A stretch of 64,000 nt of DNA from Zobellia barbeyronii (lineage in GTDB: Bacteria; Bacteroidota; Bacteroidia; Flavobacteriales; Flavobacteriaceae). The translations under genes and the position numbers were made by a program. The stretch spans positions 744,001 to 808,000 of the forward strand of contig NZ_JACATN010000002.1 of the NCBI RefSeq assembly GCF_018603515.1. Direction: 5' to 3'. Positions 53,731-63,575 of the stretch are shown in pieces. The notes below the pieces were generated by a model. It saw nothing but the letters and a program-made list of their open reading frames with translations. It was not told the DNA's origin and did not search any database. Positions within the stretch are counted from its first letter, which is position 1; each line of letters opens with the position of its first letter.

Positions 53731-53738
53731 TATTTTTG
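53731..53738 (+). promoter_or_regulatory. Minus-7 box of the MFS gene
   Basis: Perfect TATTTTTG; leader about 82 nt. Confidence 0.45.
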
Positions 53739-53824
53739 ATTTATCTTTCGTTTCGATTTTCGCAATAAAAACGTATTGAAAAATACTTTTACGAATTTCA
53801 GCTTAAACAACAAACCAATATTTT

Positions 53825-55069
53825 ATGGAAACAAAAACAACTGAAATGGCTTCAAACGCCAACAGACTTTTTTACGCAAGTTGCTTTGCGTTAATTACTA
53901 CCGCCTTCTCTTTCAGTATCAGGGCAGGTATTCTACCTCAATTAGGAGAAGAACTTAGTTTAAGTGGTGAACAACTAGGTTTTATTAATTCTATGTGGTT
54001 CTTAGGGTTTCCATTATCTATGGTTGTAGGTGGATTAATCTACCATAAGGTAGGTGGTAAAGCCATTATGCAATTCGCTTTCTTTGCGCACGCTGTAGGT
54101 ATAATTTTAACTATCTATTCTGGTAGTTACATTGGTCTTCTAATCTCAACACTTTTAATTGGCCTAGGTAACGGTTGTACTGAAGCCGCTTGTAACCCTA
54201 TGATTGCAGATGCATATCAAGGTAACAAGATGAGTACAATGTTGAACCGTTTTCATATGTGGTTTCCCGGTGGTATTGCCATTGGTAGTCTTGTCTCAGG
54301 TTTCATGACCGATTTATCATTTAGTTGGGAGAGTCAAATTTGGTTAATCCTTATACCAACGCTTGTCTATGCCTATTTGTTCTTTGGACAATCATGGCCT
54401 AAAGCTAAAGTAGAAGAAGCTGCCACAATAGGCGGAAACTTCAAAGCAATGGTTTCCCCTCTTTTTATATTCATGCTTGTATGTATGGCGCTGACTGCTA
54501 TTTCAGAATTTGGTCCAAACCAATGGGTGGGTCTTATTTTATCTAAAAGTGGAGCGAACCCTATGATTATTCTTGCGTTAACAGCAGGTTTAATGGCGGT
54601 AGCTAGATTCTTTGGTGGAGATATGGTAAAGAGATTTAACCAAACCGGCGTTCTTTTAGGTTCTGCCGTACTTGCTACATTAGGTATCTACTTATTCAGT
54701 ACTCAAACAGGAGCTATGGCTTATGTTGCTGCTATCTTCTTTGCCTTGGGTGTTGCTTATTTCTGGCCTAACATGATTGGTTTCGTTGCAGATAAAATTC
54801 CAAAAAGTGGTGCATTAGGTCTTTCTATTGTTGGTGCTGTAGGTATGTTCTCTAGTTCTATATTCCAACCAATCATTGGTGGATGGATTGATTCTGACAA
54901 AGCAAAAGCTGCCGCAGAAGGTTTTACCGGTGATGAATTAGACTTAGTATCTGGGCAAGCAACCTTATTGACCATGACCATATTTCCCGGTATTCTAATT
55001 GTACTCTTTACTTTGCTTTATTTTTGGATGAAAAAAAGAAAAGAAAACCCAGAAGCCGAAGTTGCATAA
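53825..55069 (+). CDS. Major-facilitator-superfamily transporter
   Basis: 414 aa with 12 predicted helices in two halves. Recognisable elements are GEELSLSGEQLGFINSMWF (loop/helix 2), LLIGLGNGCTEAACNPMIAD (helix 4-5 with a motif like that of sugar:H+ symporters) and AIFFALGVAYFWPNMIGFVA. It is inferred to import a mono- or disaccharide across the inner membrane, given the neighbouring SusCD, galactokinase and oxidoreductase genes; family assignment is firm but substrate is not. Confidence 0.88.
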   Translation: METKTTEMASNANRLFYASCFALITTAFSFSIRAGILPQLGEELSLSGEQLGFINSMWFLGFPLSMVVGGLIYHKVGGKAIMQFAFFAHAVGIILTIYSGSYIGLLISTLLIGLGNGCTEAACNPMIADAYQGNKMSTMLNRFHMWFPGGIAIGSLVSGFMTDLSFSWESQIWLILIPTLVYAYLFFGQSWPKAKVEEAATIGGNFKAMVSPLFIFMLVCMALTAISEFGPNQWVGLILSKSGANPMIILALTAGLMAVARFFGGDMVKRFNQTGVLLGSAVLATLGIYLFSTQTGAMAYVAAIFFALGVAYFWPNMIGFVADKIPKSGALGLSIVGAVGMFSSSIFQPIIGGWIDSDKAKAAAEGFTGDELDLVSGQATLLTMTIFPGILIVLFTLLYFWMKKRKENPEAEVA

Positions 55070-55093
55070 ACTGAAGCATTACATATTTATATT

Positions 55094-55126
55094 AAAAAGC
55101 CCGATACATATCGGGCTTTTTTTATA
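55094..55126 (+). terminator. MFS terminator
   Basis: A-run, stem AAAAGCCCGATA / TATCGGGCTTTT with a 2-nt loop, T-run. Confidence 0.88.
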
Positions 55127-55499
55127 CCCCTAATTCATTAACTATCCCTCCATAAAGACCCACTATCTCTTTCCTCCTACTTGTTCTAAAATACTAGGCG
55201 TACTAGGGTTAAACTAAAACGTCCCTACTACAACACAAATTCCATCACTCTACTATTGTAACCTAAGAATTGCCCAAACTGGTTTGATAATTATGTTACT
55301 CAAAGCAGATAAATGGAGTAACATATGGTTTTCTACCTCATATTTTCTCCATTCCAGACATGTATTATATTGATAAATATTAAGGTGTCAAACTATTAAA
55401 TTCATTGTTTTACCCCTAAAACATTAGGATTTAAAGAACAATGCAACATAATTCTCAGTATATGCATCAAATCTTCTATAGCTCATAGAGCCCTTCACA

Positions 55500-55507
55500 T
55501 ACATTTG
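55500..55507 (+). promoter_or_regulatory. Minus-7 box of susC-2
   Basis: Perfect TACATTTG, about 53 bp before the ATG. Confidence 0.5.
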
Positions 55508-55541
55508 CTGGGGTCTGGCCCTCACAATGCCAGTAACCTAA

Positions 55542-55554
55542 TAATTAACTAACT
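55542..55554 (+). promoter_or_regulatory. Shared 13-bp susC leader motif
   Basis: TAATTAACTAACT, 6 bp before the susC-2 ATG, identical to the motif before susC-1. Confidence 0.5.
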
Positions 55555-55560
55555 AAACCA

Positions 55561-58500
55561 ATGATTATGATTAAACTTAAACATGCGGTCATTGCATGTC
55601 TTGTAATGATCGGGCAGTTTGCCTATTCACAGACTTCCACAATAAGTGGTGTAGTTTCTGATGATAGCGGCACTCCCTTGCCAGGTGCTACAATAATAGT
55701 AGCAGGTACGACTAATGGTACAACAACAGATTTTGATGGTAATTACGCCCTCTCTAACGTAAACTCTACAGATAAACTGGTATTCTCTTATATAGGGATG
55801 ACCACCCAAACTATCGCCGTAGGAAGTCAAACTTCTATTAATGTTAGTCTACAAGAAGATGCAGAAGCTTTGGATGAAGTGGTAGTAGTTGGTTACGGTA
55901 CACAATCACGTGCAGAAGTAACTGGTGCTATAGTCTCTGTAGGAGCCAAGGAATTAGCTGCATTACCTGTAACTAATGCAGATCAAGCTTTACAGGGTAG
56001 AGCCGCCGGCGTAACTGTTATAAATGCAGGTTCTCCCGGTACCGCACCCGTAGTACGTATTCGTGGTCTTGGGACCATGAACAATAATAATCCACTTTAT
56101 GTTATTGATGGTATCATTGCTGGTGGTTTAGGAGATTTGAATCCTAATGATATAGAATCCATCACCGTTTTAAAAGATGCTTCCACAACAGCAATTTACG
56201 GTTCTTTGGGGTCTAATGGTGTTGTAATGGTTACTACAAAAAAAGGGAATAGATCTGGAAAGACCTTAGTTACTCTTGACGCCTATACTGGGATTAACTT
56301 TTCTAATCAGAGGTATGACTTATTAGATACACAACAATACTTACAATACGCACAAGATGCTTTTGGTTTTACACCAACCTCTCCTCTTTCTCAATCCAAT
56401 GGTAACACTACAGATTTTCAAGATGCTCTCTTTAGAACAGGTGTTATGCAAAAAGTTGATTTTGGACTTTCTGGGGGTGGTGAAAATAACGACTTCAGAT
56501 TTTCTGGGGGATATATGGATCAAGAAGGAATTCTTGTAGAAACAGGATTCGAAAGATTTTCTTTTAGAGCCAATAGTAACTTTACTGTAGGTAAGTTCAA
56601 TTTTGGTGAAACTATGGCCGTTTCTTTCCAAAAACAAAATCCAGAAAGAAACTTAGGTGACCGTTCTTTAATTGAACATGCTATAAAAGCTGCTCCTTAT
56701 TTACCTATCTACAACCCTAGCAACCTACAGGGTTTTCAAGGACCAAATAATGATGCAGACGGTCAAGATGGTGAAAACCCTATTAGAGTTCAAACCCTTG
56801 GTGAACAAATCAACAAATCATCGTCCATTATTGGAAGTATATTTGGTGAGTTTGAAATCATTGACGGCCTTAAATTTAAAAGCCAAGTTGGCCTAGAATA
56901 TAGAAATTCAAACACTAACATTTTTGTACCTTCTTATAATGATGATAGTTTAGGCGCAACGCACAGCTCAGATTTTGCAGAAATCACAAAAAATTCCACC
57001 TCAAGAAAAAATATTACGATAACTAATAGCTTAAACTATGCGTTCTCTCTTAGTGACAAACATAATTTTGACCTTTTAGTTCTTGCGGAAAAACAAGAAA
57101 CGGTAGATGAGCTTCTAAACAGTAGCAGTCAAAACCCGATTACTAATGAAGTGAATCAAGTTTCTTCTGAAAAAGCATTCTTAGAATCATTTACATATGA
57201 CTATACGCGTATAAGTTATATGGGTAGATTGAATTACAACTTTGATCAGAAGTATATATTTGCGGCTTCAATTAGGCGTGACGCCTCTGGAAGATTTGGA
57301 GAAAATAACAGATGGGGTAATTTTCCTTCTCTTGCTCTAGGTTGGAATATTGCCAAAGAAAGTTTTTTAGCAGATACTGCATTTAATACCTTAAAACTAA
57401 GAGGTAGTTGGGGTATAACTGGTAATGACAACATTAATGATTACGGATTCCTATCTACTCTAAGTTCTAACTTCTTTTATCCATTTGGTGATACATTGGC
57501 AACAGGAACAACAGTGAGCGGACTTGCCAATCCTTATTTGAAATGGGAGGAAACTACTATGAAGAATATTGGACTGGATTTTGAACTATTTAATAGCAAA
57601 CTAACAGGTGCCGTTGAATACTTTAGTAACACAAGTGATGATTTATTAATGGGCCGCCCACTTTCGCCATCACTAGGTACTAATTCAGGTGAAGTACCGG
57701 AAAATGTAGGTTCTGTTGAAACCAGTGGTGTTGAATTTAGTCTAGGTTATAATGATTATGATGGAGATTTCACATGGTCTGCTAACCTTAATATAGGAAC
57801 ATCTACTAATGAAGTAAAGTCATTAGGACCTGTTGAGTCTATTTCAGGAGGTACTTTTGAGTCTCAAGATATTTCTAGAATTGAAGTGGGCGAGCCTTTG
57901 TTCTTTTTCTATGGATATGAAACAGATGGAATTTACCAGACACGTGCTGAAGTAGATGCTAATTTAACTCAAACCCTTGTTGATGGAGAGTTTCCTGTAA
58001 ACCCAGGAGACATTAGATTTGTGGACCAAAATGGAGATGGCCAAATTAACGCAGATGATCGAGTAAAAATTGGAAATCCTTACCCAGACTTCACATACGG
58101 TCTAAATTTAAATGCTAATTACAAGCAATTAGATCTTAATCTATTTATAGCTGGTGTATCTGGTGTTGATGTTTACAATACTAATATTTATGACTTAGAA
58201 GGTATGCCTAGATTATTTAACGCAGGAACTAATGTGTTGAATAGATGGACTGGCCCAGGAACTTCTAACAGCGTACCTGCAGCAGGAGGAAATGATCAGA
58301 ATTTCAACTCTATTTCAGATCGTTTCGTAGAGGACGGTTCCTATGCTAGACTAAAAAATATAACACTAGGATATACATTAGATAATCCCGCTTTAGAGGA
58401 ATATTTCTCCAAATGTAGAATATATATTAGTGGTCAGAACTTGATTACGATAAGTGACTATTCTGGTTTAGATCCAGAAATAGGGGGGCCTTTGACAAAC

Positions 58501-58593
58501 AATGGAGGAAGCAACAAGTATGAATTAGGAATCGATAGAGGAAACTATCCACAGCCTAAATCAGTATTACTTGGAGTACAACTATCCTTTTAA
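55561..58593 (+). CDS. SusC/RagA-family TonB-linked receptor (pair 2)
   Basis: 1,010 aa; ATG 55567 is an equally good start. Signal ending FAYSQ, carboxypeptidase-like domain (ISGVVSDDSGTPLPGATIIV), plug junction (DEVVVVGYGTQSRAEVTGAI) and a TonB barrel ending KSVLLGVQLSF. The VVVVGYGTQ.R.E.TGA plug entry is the classic polysaccharide-type SusC form. It is followed 11 bp on by its susD, and then by the FG-GAP/ASPIC gene and the convergent GH43 gene, which together look like a glycan-utilisation locus. Confidence 0.95.
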   Translation: MIMIKLKHAVIACLVMIGQFAYSQTSTISGVVSDDSGTPLPGATIIVAGTTNGTTTDFDGNYALSNVNSTDKLVFSYIGMTTQTIAVGSQTSINVSLQEDAEALDEVVVVGYGTQSRAEVTGAIVSVGAKELAALPVTNADQALQGRAAGVTVINAGSPGTAPVVRIRGLGTMNNNNPLYVIDGIIAGGLGDLNPNDIESITVLKDASTTAIYGSLGSNGVVMVTTKKGNRSGKTLVTLDAYTGINFSNQRYDLLDTQQYLQYAQDAFGFTPTSPLSQSNGNTTDFQDALFRTGVMQKVDFGLSGGGENNDFRFSGGYMDQEGILVETGFERFSFRANSNFTVGKFNFGETMAVSFQKQNPERNLGDRSLIEHAIKAAPYLPIYNPSNLQGFQGPNNDADGQDGENPIRVQTLGEQINKSSSIIGSIFGEFEIIDGLKFKSQVGLEYRNSNTNIFVPSYNDDSLGATHSSDFAEITKNSTSRKNITITNSLNYAFSLSDKHNFDLLVLAEKQETVDELLNSSSQNPITNEVNQVSSEKAFLESFTYDYTRISYMGRLNYNFDQKYIFAASIRRDASGRFGENNRWGNFPSLALGWNIAKESFLADTAFNTLKLRGSWGITGNDNINDYGFLSTLSSNFFYPFGDTLATGTTVSGLANPYLKWEETTMKNIGLDFELFNSKLTGAVEYFSNTSDDLLMGRPLSPSLGTNSGEVPENVGSVETSGVEFSLGYNDYDGDFTWSANLNIGTSTNEVKSLGPVESISGGTFESQDISRIEVGEPLFFFYGYETDGIYQTRAEVDANLTQTLVDGEFPVNPGDIRFVDQNGDGQINADDRVKIGNPYPDFTYGLNLNANYKQLDLNLFIAGVSGVDVYNTNIYDLEGMPRLFNAGTNVLNRWTGPGTSNSVPAAGGNDQNFNSISDRFVEDGSYARLKNITLGYTLDNPALEEYFSKCRIYISGQNLITISDYSGLDPEIGGPLTNNGGSNKYELGIDRGNYPQPKSVLLGVQLSF

Positions 58594-58604
58594 AAAAAAA
58601 TATC

Positions 58605-60092
58605 ATGAAAAAAACTAAAATACTAGTAACGGTCTTAGCTACGATTGGCCTTGTGCTATCGTGTAATGAAGACTCATTAGAATTAACGAATCCAAACGAG
58701 CTTTCACCAGATACGTTCTTTGCGAACCAAACTCAGGTTCAGTCTGCCGTAAATGCCGTATACTCCAACCTACAGACAAGAGGTCTATTTAGCCGTCATA
58801 TGTTTTTTATGATGGATAATATGGCACAAGAAAATGGAGGGAACAACCAGTTAGAAGCAGATAAACGTCAATATCTAGATTTTTCGTTCGACTCCAGTCA
58901 CGGTGCTATAGGAGCCTATTGGGAAAGTTGCTATAGAGGTATTAACAAAGCAAATTTCGTTATAGAGAATGCGACTAAAATTAATGAAATTTTACCCTCT
59001 CAGATGAGTGATGACCTTAAGAAAAAGGCTATTGGTGAAGCTAAATTTTTGCGTGCCTTGTTTCATTTCTTTATCGTAACTAGATATGGAGATGCACCAT
59101 TAGTAACCGTTTTACCTCCTGATGATGGTTCTGGTCCTGGTAAAAGTCCTAGCTCTGAAATATATGCACAGATTGTAAAAGACTTACAAGAAGCTATTCC
59201 TGTTTTAAAATTAAAAGGCGAAGAAGAGAACGGACGAGCTACTAAAGGAGCTGCACAAGCTTTATTGGGTAAAGTTTATTTATTCTTAGAGCAGTATGAT
59301 GATGCTTTAACCCAATTCACCGCTTTAAACGGTTACAAATTAGAAGACAACTACTTTGATAATTTCATGGAAGAAACTGAACACGGTGATGAATCCATTT
59401 TTGAAATTGAATATAATGATGATTTTGGCACCAGTGCACAGTGGAATTCTGACCGTAGCGGAGAAGGTCCTAACGAGGCTACTTTTAGAGGTCAGGAATA
59501 TGGTTTTAATGATTGGTTTAATGTTTTTCCTTCAGATGACTTATTAGAAGAGTATGAAATTGGAGACATTCGTTTTGAGCAATCTTTCTATGTAAACGGT
59601 GATACTTTTGGGCCTGATGGTTCATTAACCGTAGATGCTTTTCCTAGTAATGGAGGTGGTAATGCAGGATGGGCCAAGTACAACAACTATTATAAAGATG
59701 CGAACGAAGATCAAACTTCAGGAATCAACTTTAAGTATTTAAGATATGCCGATGTATTACTAATGATGGCCGAGTGCGAGAGCATGAGACCAGGTGGTGA
59801 CCAAGATGTTGCTATAGGCTATATTAACGAAGTTCGCGAAAGGGCTATGTTAGCTCCGTTGGCTACAGGCTTATCACAAGCTGAAGTATTTGCAGCTTTA
59901 GTACATGAACGTAAAGTTGAATTGGCGGGTGAGCAAACCAGATTTAATGATATTATTCGTTGGGGAATTGCTAGTACAGAATTAGCCAATACGCAATTTC
60001 AAGCAGGTAAGCATGAGCTTTTACCAATACCTCAACCTGAAATAGATGCAAACATAAACATCTCTGCTGCTGACCAGAATGCAGGGTATTAA
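58605..60092 (+). CDS. SusD/RagB-family surface glycan-binding lipoprotein (pair 2)
   Basis: 495 aa. Lipobox in TIGLVLSCNEDSLELTNPNE, then the helical TPR-rich SusD fold: AVNAVYSNLQTRGLFSRHMF, AIGEAKFLRALFHFFIVTRY, AAQALLGKVYLFLEQYDDAL and INEVRERAMLAPLATG. The C-terminal motif HERKVELAGEQTRFNDIIRW is highly conserved in canonical SusD. It ends at a strong terminator, so the following FG-GAP gene is a separate unit. Confidence 0.95.
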   Translation: MKKTKILVTVLATIGLVLSCNEDSLELTNPNELSPDTFFANQTQVQSAVNAVYSNLQTRGLFSRHMFFMMDNMAQENGGNNQLEADKRQYLDFSFDSSHGAIGAYWESCYRGINKANFVIENATKINEILPSQMSDDLKKKAIGEAKFLRALFHFFIVTRYGDAPLVTVLPPDDGSGPGKSPSSEIYAQIVKDLQEAIPVLKLKGEEENGRATKGAAQALLGKVYLFLEQYDDALTQFTALNGYKLEDNYFDNFMEETEHGDESIFEIEYNDDFGTSAQWNSDRSGEGPNEATFRGQEYGFNDWFNVFPSDDLLEEYEIGDIRFEQSFYVNGDTFGPDGSLTVDAFPSNGGGNAGWAKYNNYYKDANEDQTSGINFKYLRYADVLLMMAECESMRPGGDQDVAIGYINEVRERAMLAPLATGLSQAEVFAALVHERKVELAGEQTRFNDIIRWGIASTELANTQFQAGKHELLPIPQPEIDANINISAADQNAGY

Positions 60093-60129
60093 AACGCTTA
60101 ATTTTAGTTAGTTTTGAGTTAGTAATTTT

Positions 60130-60163
60130 AAAACAGTGTGTTTTGGTCGACACACTGTTTTTT
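60130..60163 (+). terminator. SusCD-2 terminator
   Basis: Stem AAACAGTGTG / CACACTGTTT, 10-nt loop, then T-run. Confidence 0.85.
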
Positions 60164-60215
60164 GTTTCTATTCTATTTTAAAAAAACTGTATCTTAAAAT
60201 TTTGAACACGAACAA

Positions 60216-63200
60216 ATGGATATAAATATTTACAGTAAAACCTTAGTATACTCGTTTTTTATTCTTCTCTTCGCAAGTTGTACCGAAGAACAAATCAAAA
60301 CGGATAGTAAGATATTTACTGGCTTAAAATCTGACCAAACAGGTGTTAATTTCAACAATACCCTTACTGAAAATGATTCCTTAAATTATTTCACCTACTC
60401 CTATTTATATATGGGCGGTGGTGTGGCAAGTGGCGACATCAATAATGACGGCTTAATAGATCTCTTTTTTACCGGTAACCAAGTTTCCAATAAGTTATAC
60501 CTAAATAAAGGCGAGCTTAAATTTGAAGATATTACAGAAAACGCAGGTATTTCTGGCGATGACCGCTGGTATACTGGCGTAACCATGGCAGATGTAAATG
60601 CAGATGGCCTTTTAGATATCTATTGTTCTGTAGGTGGTAAATTTGGACCAAAAGACAATGAACTATACATCAATAATGGGGATGAAACCTTTTCTGAAAA
60701 GGCTGCAGAATATGGACTAGATGACATTGGAAATAGTGTACAAGCTACTTTTTTTGATTATGATAAAGATGGTGACCTAGACCTATTTGTTGCCAACTAC
60801 CCTCCTACTCAATTTGATTCTCCCACTTTTGCCTACGTTTATAAAATGGAAAATGTCAAAGACAATGAATCTGGGCATTTGTACCAAAATAACGGAAATA
60901 CCTTTACCGATGTTACCGAAGCTTCCGGTTTAAAAGCATACGGACTTTCACTAAGTGCTACGGCAGGTGATCTTAATAATGACTCGTGGCCCGACCTTTA
61001 CATTTCCAATGATTTTAATTCTCCTGATTTTATGTACATCAATAACCAAGATGGCACATTTAAAGAGGTGGTAAAAGAGGCTACTTCACAAACGGCATTT
61101 TATGGTATGGGTGCAGACATAGCGGATTTTAATGATGATGGAAATCTAGATATTTTTCAGGTTGATATGGATGCGAAGTCCAACCGGCGAAAGAAAGCCA
61201 ACATGGCCAGTATGAATCCTGAACTTTTTTGGGATGTAGTCAATGCCGGATTCCATTACCAATACATGCACAACTGCATGCAGGTTAACTCAGGAGTTTT
61301 TGAAGATGGCATTCCGCATTTTTCTAATGTTTCCAGAATAACCGGAACTTCCTCTACCGATTGGAGCTGGGGTCCTCTTTTTGCAGATTTTGATAATGAT
61401 GGGCACAAAGACCTTTTCGTATCTAACGGTACGCGACGTGAGATTAACAATAATGATTATTTCAATAAGCTTAAATCTATCAAAATTAAAAGTGATACGC
61501 TATTAGAGTTAAGTCAAAAAATACCATCGGAGAAAATAGACAATTTCATTTTCAAGAATATGGGAAATCTAGAATTCAAAAGAGCCAACAAAGATTGGGG
61601 CATTGAATTTAAAGGTTTTTCAAATGGCGTAGCTTATGCAGATCTTGATAACGATGGCGATTTAGAACTTATTACCAATAACATAGATGATGAAGCTTCA
61701 ATCTTTAAAAACAATGCTTCAGAAAACAATAATTATATCCAGATAAAATTCAAAGGTAATCAGAGTAATCAGTTTGGTCTTGGGTCTCGCGTTTATGTTA
61801 CCGTTGACGGGAAAACCCAAATGCAAGAACTAACGCTTACCAGAGGTTTTCAGTCTTCCGTCTCTCCTGTGCTTCACTTTGGACTGGGTGATGCTTCAAA
61901 AGTAGATGAGTTGAAAGTAGTATGGCCTAATGGTAAAATTCAAAAATTAAATACCGTTGAGGCTAATCAAGCATTGACTCTAGACTTTAACAATGCTATT
62001 GTAGACACCGATAAAAACATCTCTAAATCCAAAATATTCTTAACAGATAAAACATCAAAATTTCCTGAATACAAACATACCGAAAACGAGTATGATGATT
62101 TTGAGGACCAGGTTTTACTTCCACATAAAATGTCATCTTTTGGTCCAACTTTAGCGGTTAGAGACCTTAATAACGATGGTTTAGAAGATTATTTTGTTGG
62201 AGGTTCTTCTGGTAATATAGGTAGTCTATTTATGCAAACTTCAACCGGGTTTCAAAAACACCCTTCTACCTTTTTAGAGGACGATATTAAAAGTGAGGAT
62301 TCTGGCTCTTTAATTTTTGATGCCGATGGTGATGGAGATAATGACCTGTACGTAGTAAGCGGTGGGTATGAATTTTCAAATAATTCCGAAGCTCTCCAAG
62401 ACCGATTATACCTAAATGATGGTCAAGGAAATTTTACTAAAGCAAACGCTACTGCTCTACCTGATTTAAAAATAAGCGGTTCCAAGGTCTATCAATCAGA
62501 TTTTAACGGTGATGGCAAGCCTGACCTTTTGGTATTAGGTAGACAGGTTCCTAAAAATTATCCCAGCCCTGCTACGAGCCACATTTTAAAAAATACGAGT
62601 AGTAACGGAAAGGTTAGTTTTGAAATTTTTGAAGAAATACAACCCAAAGAATTTCAAAACCTTGGGATGGCTACCAGTGCCGTAATTACAGATTATGACA
62701 ATGATGGTAGACAAGATATTATGATTGTTGGCGAATGGATGCCTATACGTATGTTCCACAATACCAAAACGGGCTTTAAAGAAGTTTCTGAATCTTTGGG
62801 ATTAACAAAAGATACCACTGGCTGGTGGTGGAGCGTACAAGGGGGTGATTTTGACAATGATGGTGATATGGATTATGTTGTTGGCAATAATGGTCAAAAC
62901 TACAAATACAAGGCTACTGAAGAAGAAACTTTTGATATTTTCGTAAGTGATTTTGACAAAGATAACAATCAAGATATTGTACTTAGTTATTATAATGACG
63001 GTAAGCAATATCCCGTTCGTGGCCGCGGATGTTCATCGCAACAGATACCTGCCATTAAACAAAAATTTCAGGATTACGAGAGTTTTGCAGAAGCTACTTT
63101 AGAGGATGTATACACCGAAAAATCTCTAGAGTCTGCACTGCACTATCAAGTGAAATCTTTTGCCAGTATCTATTTAGAAAATAGGGATGGAAAATTCATA

Positions 63201-63545
63201 GTTCATGAGCTTCCGGTTTTAGCCCAAACCTCTAGCATTAATGAGATATTAATAGATGATTATAACCTAGATGGCAATCTGGATATCCTTGTAGCAGGAA
63301 ACCTTTATGCTTCTGAAGTTGAAACCCCTCGTAACGATGCTGGTCATGGATTATTTTTAGAAGGAAATGGTAGAGGAGAGTTCACAGCTATTCCGCCATC
63401 AGACAGTGGTTTTTTTGTCTCTGGTGATGTGAAGAATATGTCTAGCATACAATTAAACTCGCAGCCTTATATCATCGCTGCAAAAAACAATGACTACCTT
63501 CAATTTATTGGATTGAAAAAGAAAAAGGGACTATCATCAGAATAG
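60216..63545 (+). CDS. Large FG-GAP/VCBS and ASPIC/UnbV (CRTAC1-like) lipoprotein
   Basis: 1,109 aa, lipoprotein signal ending LLFASC. The first half (about 30-490) is a beta-propeller of FG-GAP/VCBS repeats with Ca-binding loops such as DINNDGLIDLFF, DVNADGLLDIYC and DYDKDGDLDLFV. An ASPIC/UnbV domain lies at about 500-590 (QIKFKGNQSN, LTLTRGFQSSVSP). A second, longer FG-GAP series fills the rest (DLNNDGLEDYFVGGSS, DFNGDGKPDLLVLG, DYDNDGRQDIMIVG). Two propellers around one ASPIC domain are the usual architecture of PUL-associated CRTAC1 proteins. Its role in surface binding is inferred. Confidence 0.92.
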   Translation: MDINIYSKTLVYSFFILLFASCTEEQIKTDSKIFTGLKSDQTGVNFNNTLTENDSLNYFTYSYLYMGGGVASGDINNDGLIDLFFTGNQVSNKLYLNKGELKFEDITENAGISGDDRWYTGVTMADVNADGLLDIYCSVGGKFGPKDNELYINNGDETFSEKAAEYGLDDIGNSVQATFFDYDKDGDLDLFVANYPPTQFDSPTFAYVYKMENVKDNESGHLYQNNGNTFTDVTEASGLKAYGLSLSATAGDLNNDSWPDLYISNDFNSPDFMYINNQDGTFKEVVKEATSQTAFYGMGADIADFNDDGNLDIFQVDMDAKSNRRKKANMASMNPELFWDVVNAGFHYQYMHNCMQVNSGVFEDGIPHFSNVSRITGTSSTDWSWGPLFADFDNDGHKDLFVSNGTRREINNNDYFNKLKSIKIKSDTLLELSQKIPSEKIDNFIFKNMGNLEFKRANKDWGIEFKGFSNGVAYADLDNDGDLELITNNIDDEASIFKNNASENNNYIQIKFKGNQSNQFGLGSRVYVTVDGKTQMQELTLTRGFQSSVSPVLHFGLGDASKVDELKVVWPNGKIQKLNTVEANQALTLDFNNAIVDTDKNISKSKIFLTDKTSKFPEYKHTENEYDDFEDQVLLPHKMSSFGPTLAVRDLNNDGLEDYFVGGSSGNIGSLFMQTSTGFQKHPSTFLEDDIKSEDSGSLIFDADGDGDNDLYVVSGGYEFSNNSEALQDRLYLNDGQGNFTKANATALPDLKISGSKVYQSDFNGDGKPDLLVLGRQVPKNYPSPATSHILKNTSSNGKVSFEIFEEIQPKEFQNLGMATSAVITDYDNDGRQDIMIVGEWMPIRMFHNTKTGFKEVSESLGLTKDTTGWWWSVQGGDFDNDGDMDYVVGNNGQNYKYKATEEETFDIFVSDFDKDNNQDIVLSYYNDGKQYPVRGRGCSSQQIPAIKQKFQDYESFAEATLEDVYTEKSLESALHYQVKSFASIYLENRDGKFIVHELPVLAQTSSINEILIDDYNLDGNLDILVAGNLYASEVETPRNDAGHGLFLEGNGRGEFTAIPPSDSGFFVSGDVKNMSSIQLNSQPYIIAAKNNDYLQFIGLKKKKGLSSE

Positions 63546-63554
63546 TCCCTTTTA
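63524..63554. terminator. Terminator overlapping the end of the FG-GAP gene
   Basis: Stem AAAAGGGACTA / TAGTCCCTTTT with an 8-nt loop. The left arm is coding and the stop TAG is inside the right arm. It serves the convergent GH43 gene too. Confidence 0.75.
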
Positions 63555-63575
63555 TATATTTTAATATTTAATTTA

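Larger units (their letters stand above)
53340..53824. other. 485-bp divergent promoter region between oxidoreductase and MFS genes
   Basis: The region is AT-rich and has no credible ORF. It holds the palindrome at 53631-53642 and the MFS minus-7 box at 53731-53738. A second near box, TATCTTTC, lies at 53742-53749. Confidence 0.5.
55127..55560. other. 434-bp susC-2 upstream region
   Basis: It holds a perfect minus-7 box TACATTTG (55500-55507), a short hairpin CTGGC/GCCAG and the conserved leader motif (55542-55554). No ORF is credible in the rest, and no anti-sigma/sigma gene pair precedes the susC. Confidence 0.5.

Noticed and set aside
53503-53739. 78-codon plus-strand ORF in the divergent promoter region
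   Set aside because: It overlaps the promoter box and palindrome, has low-complexity F/L/I/Y content and no domain or signal pattern.
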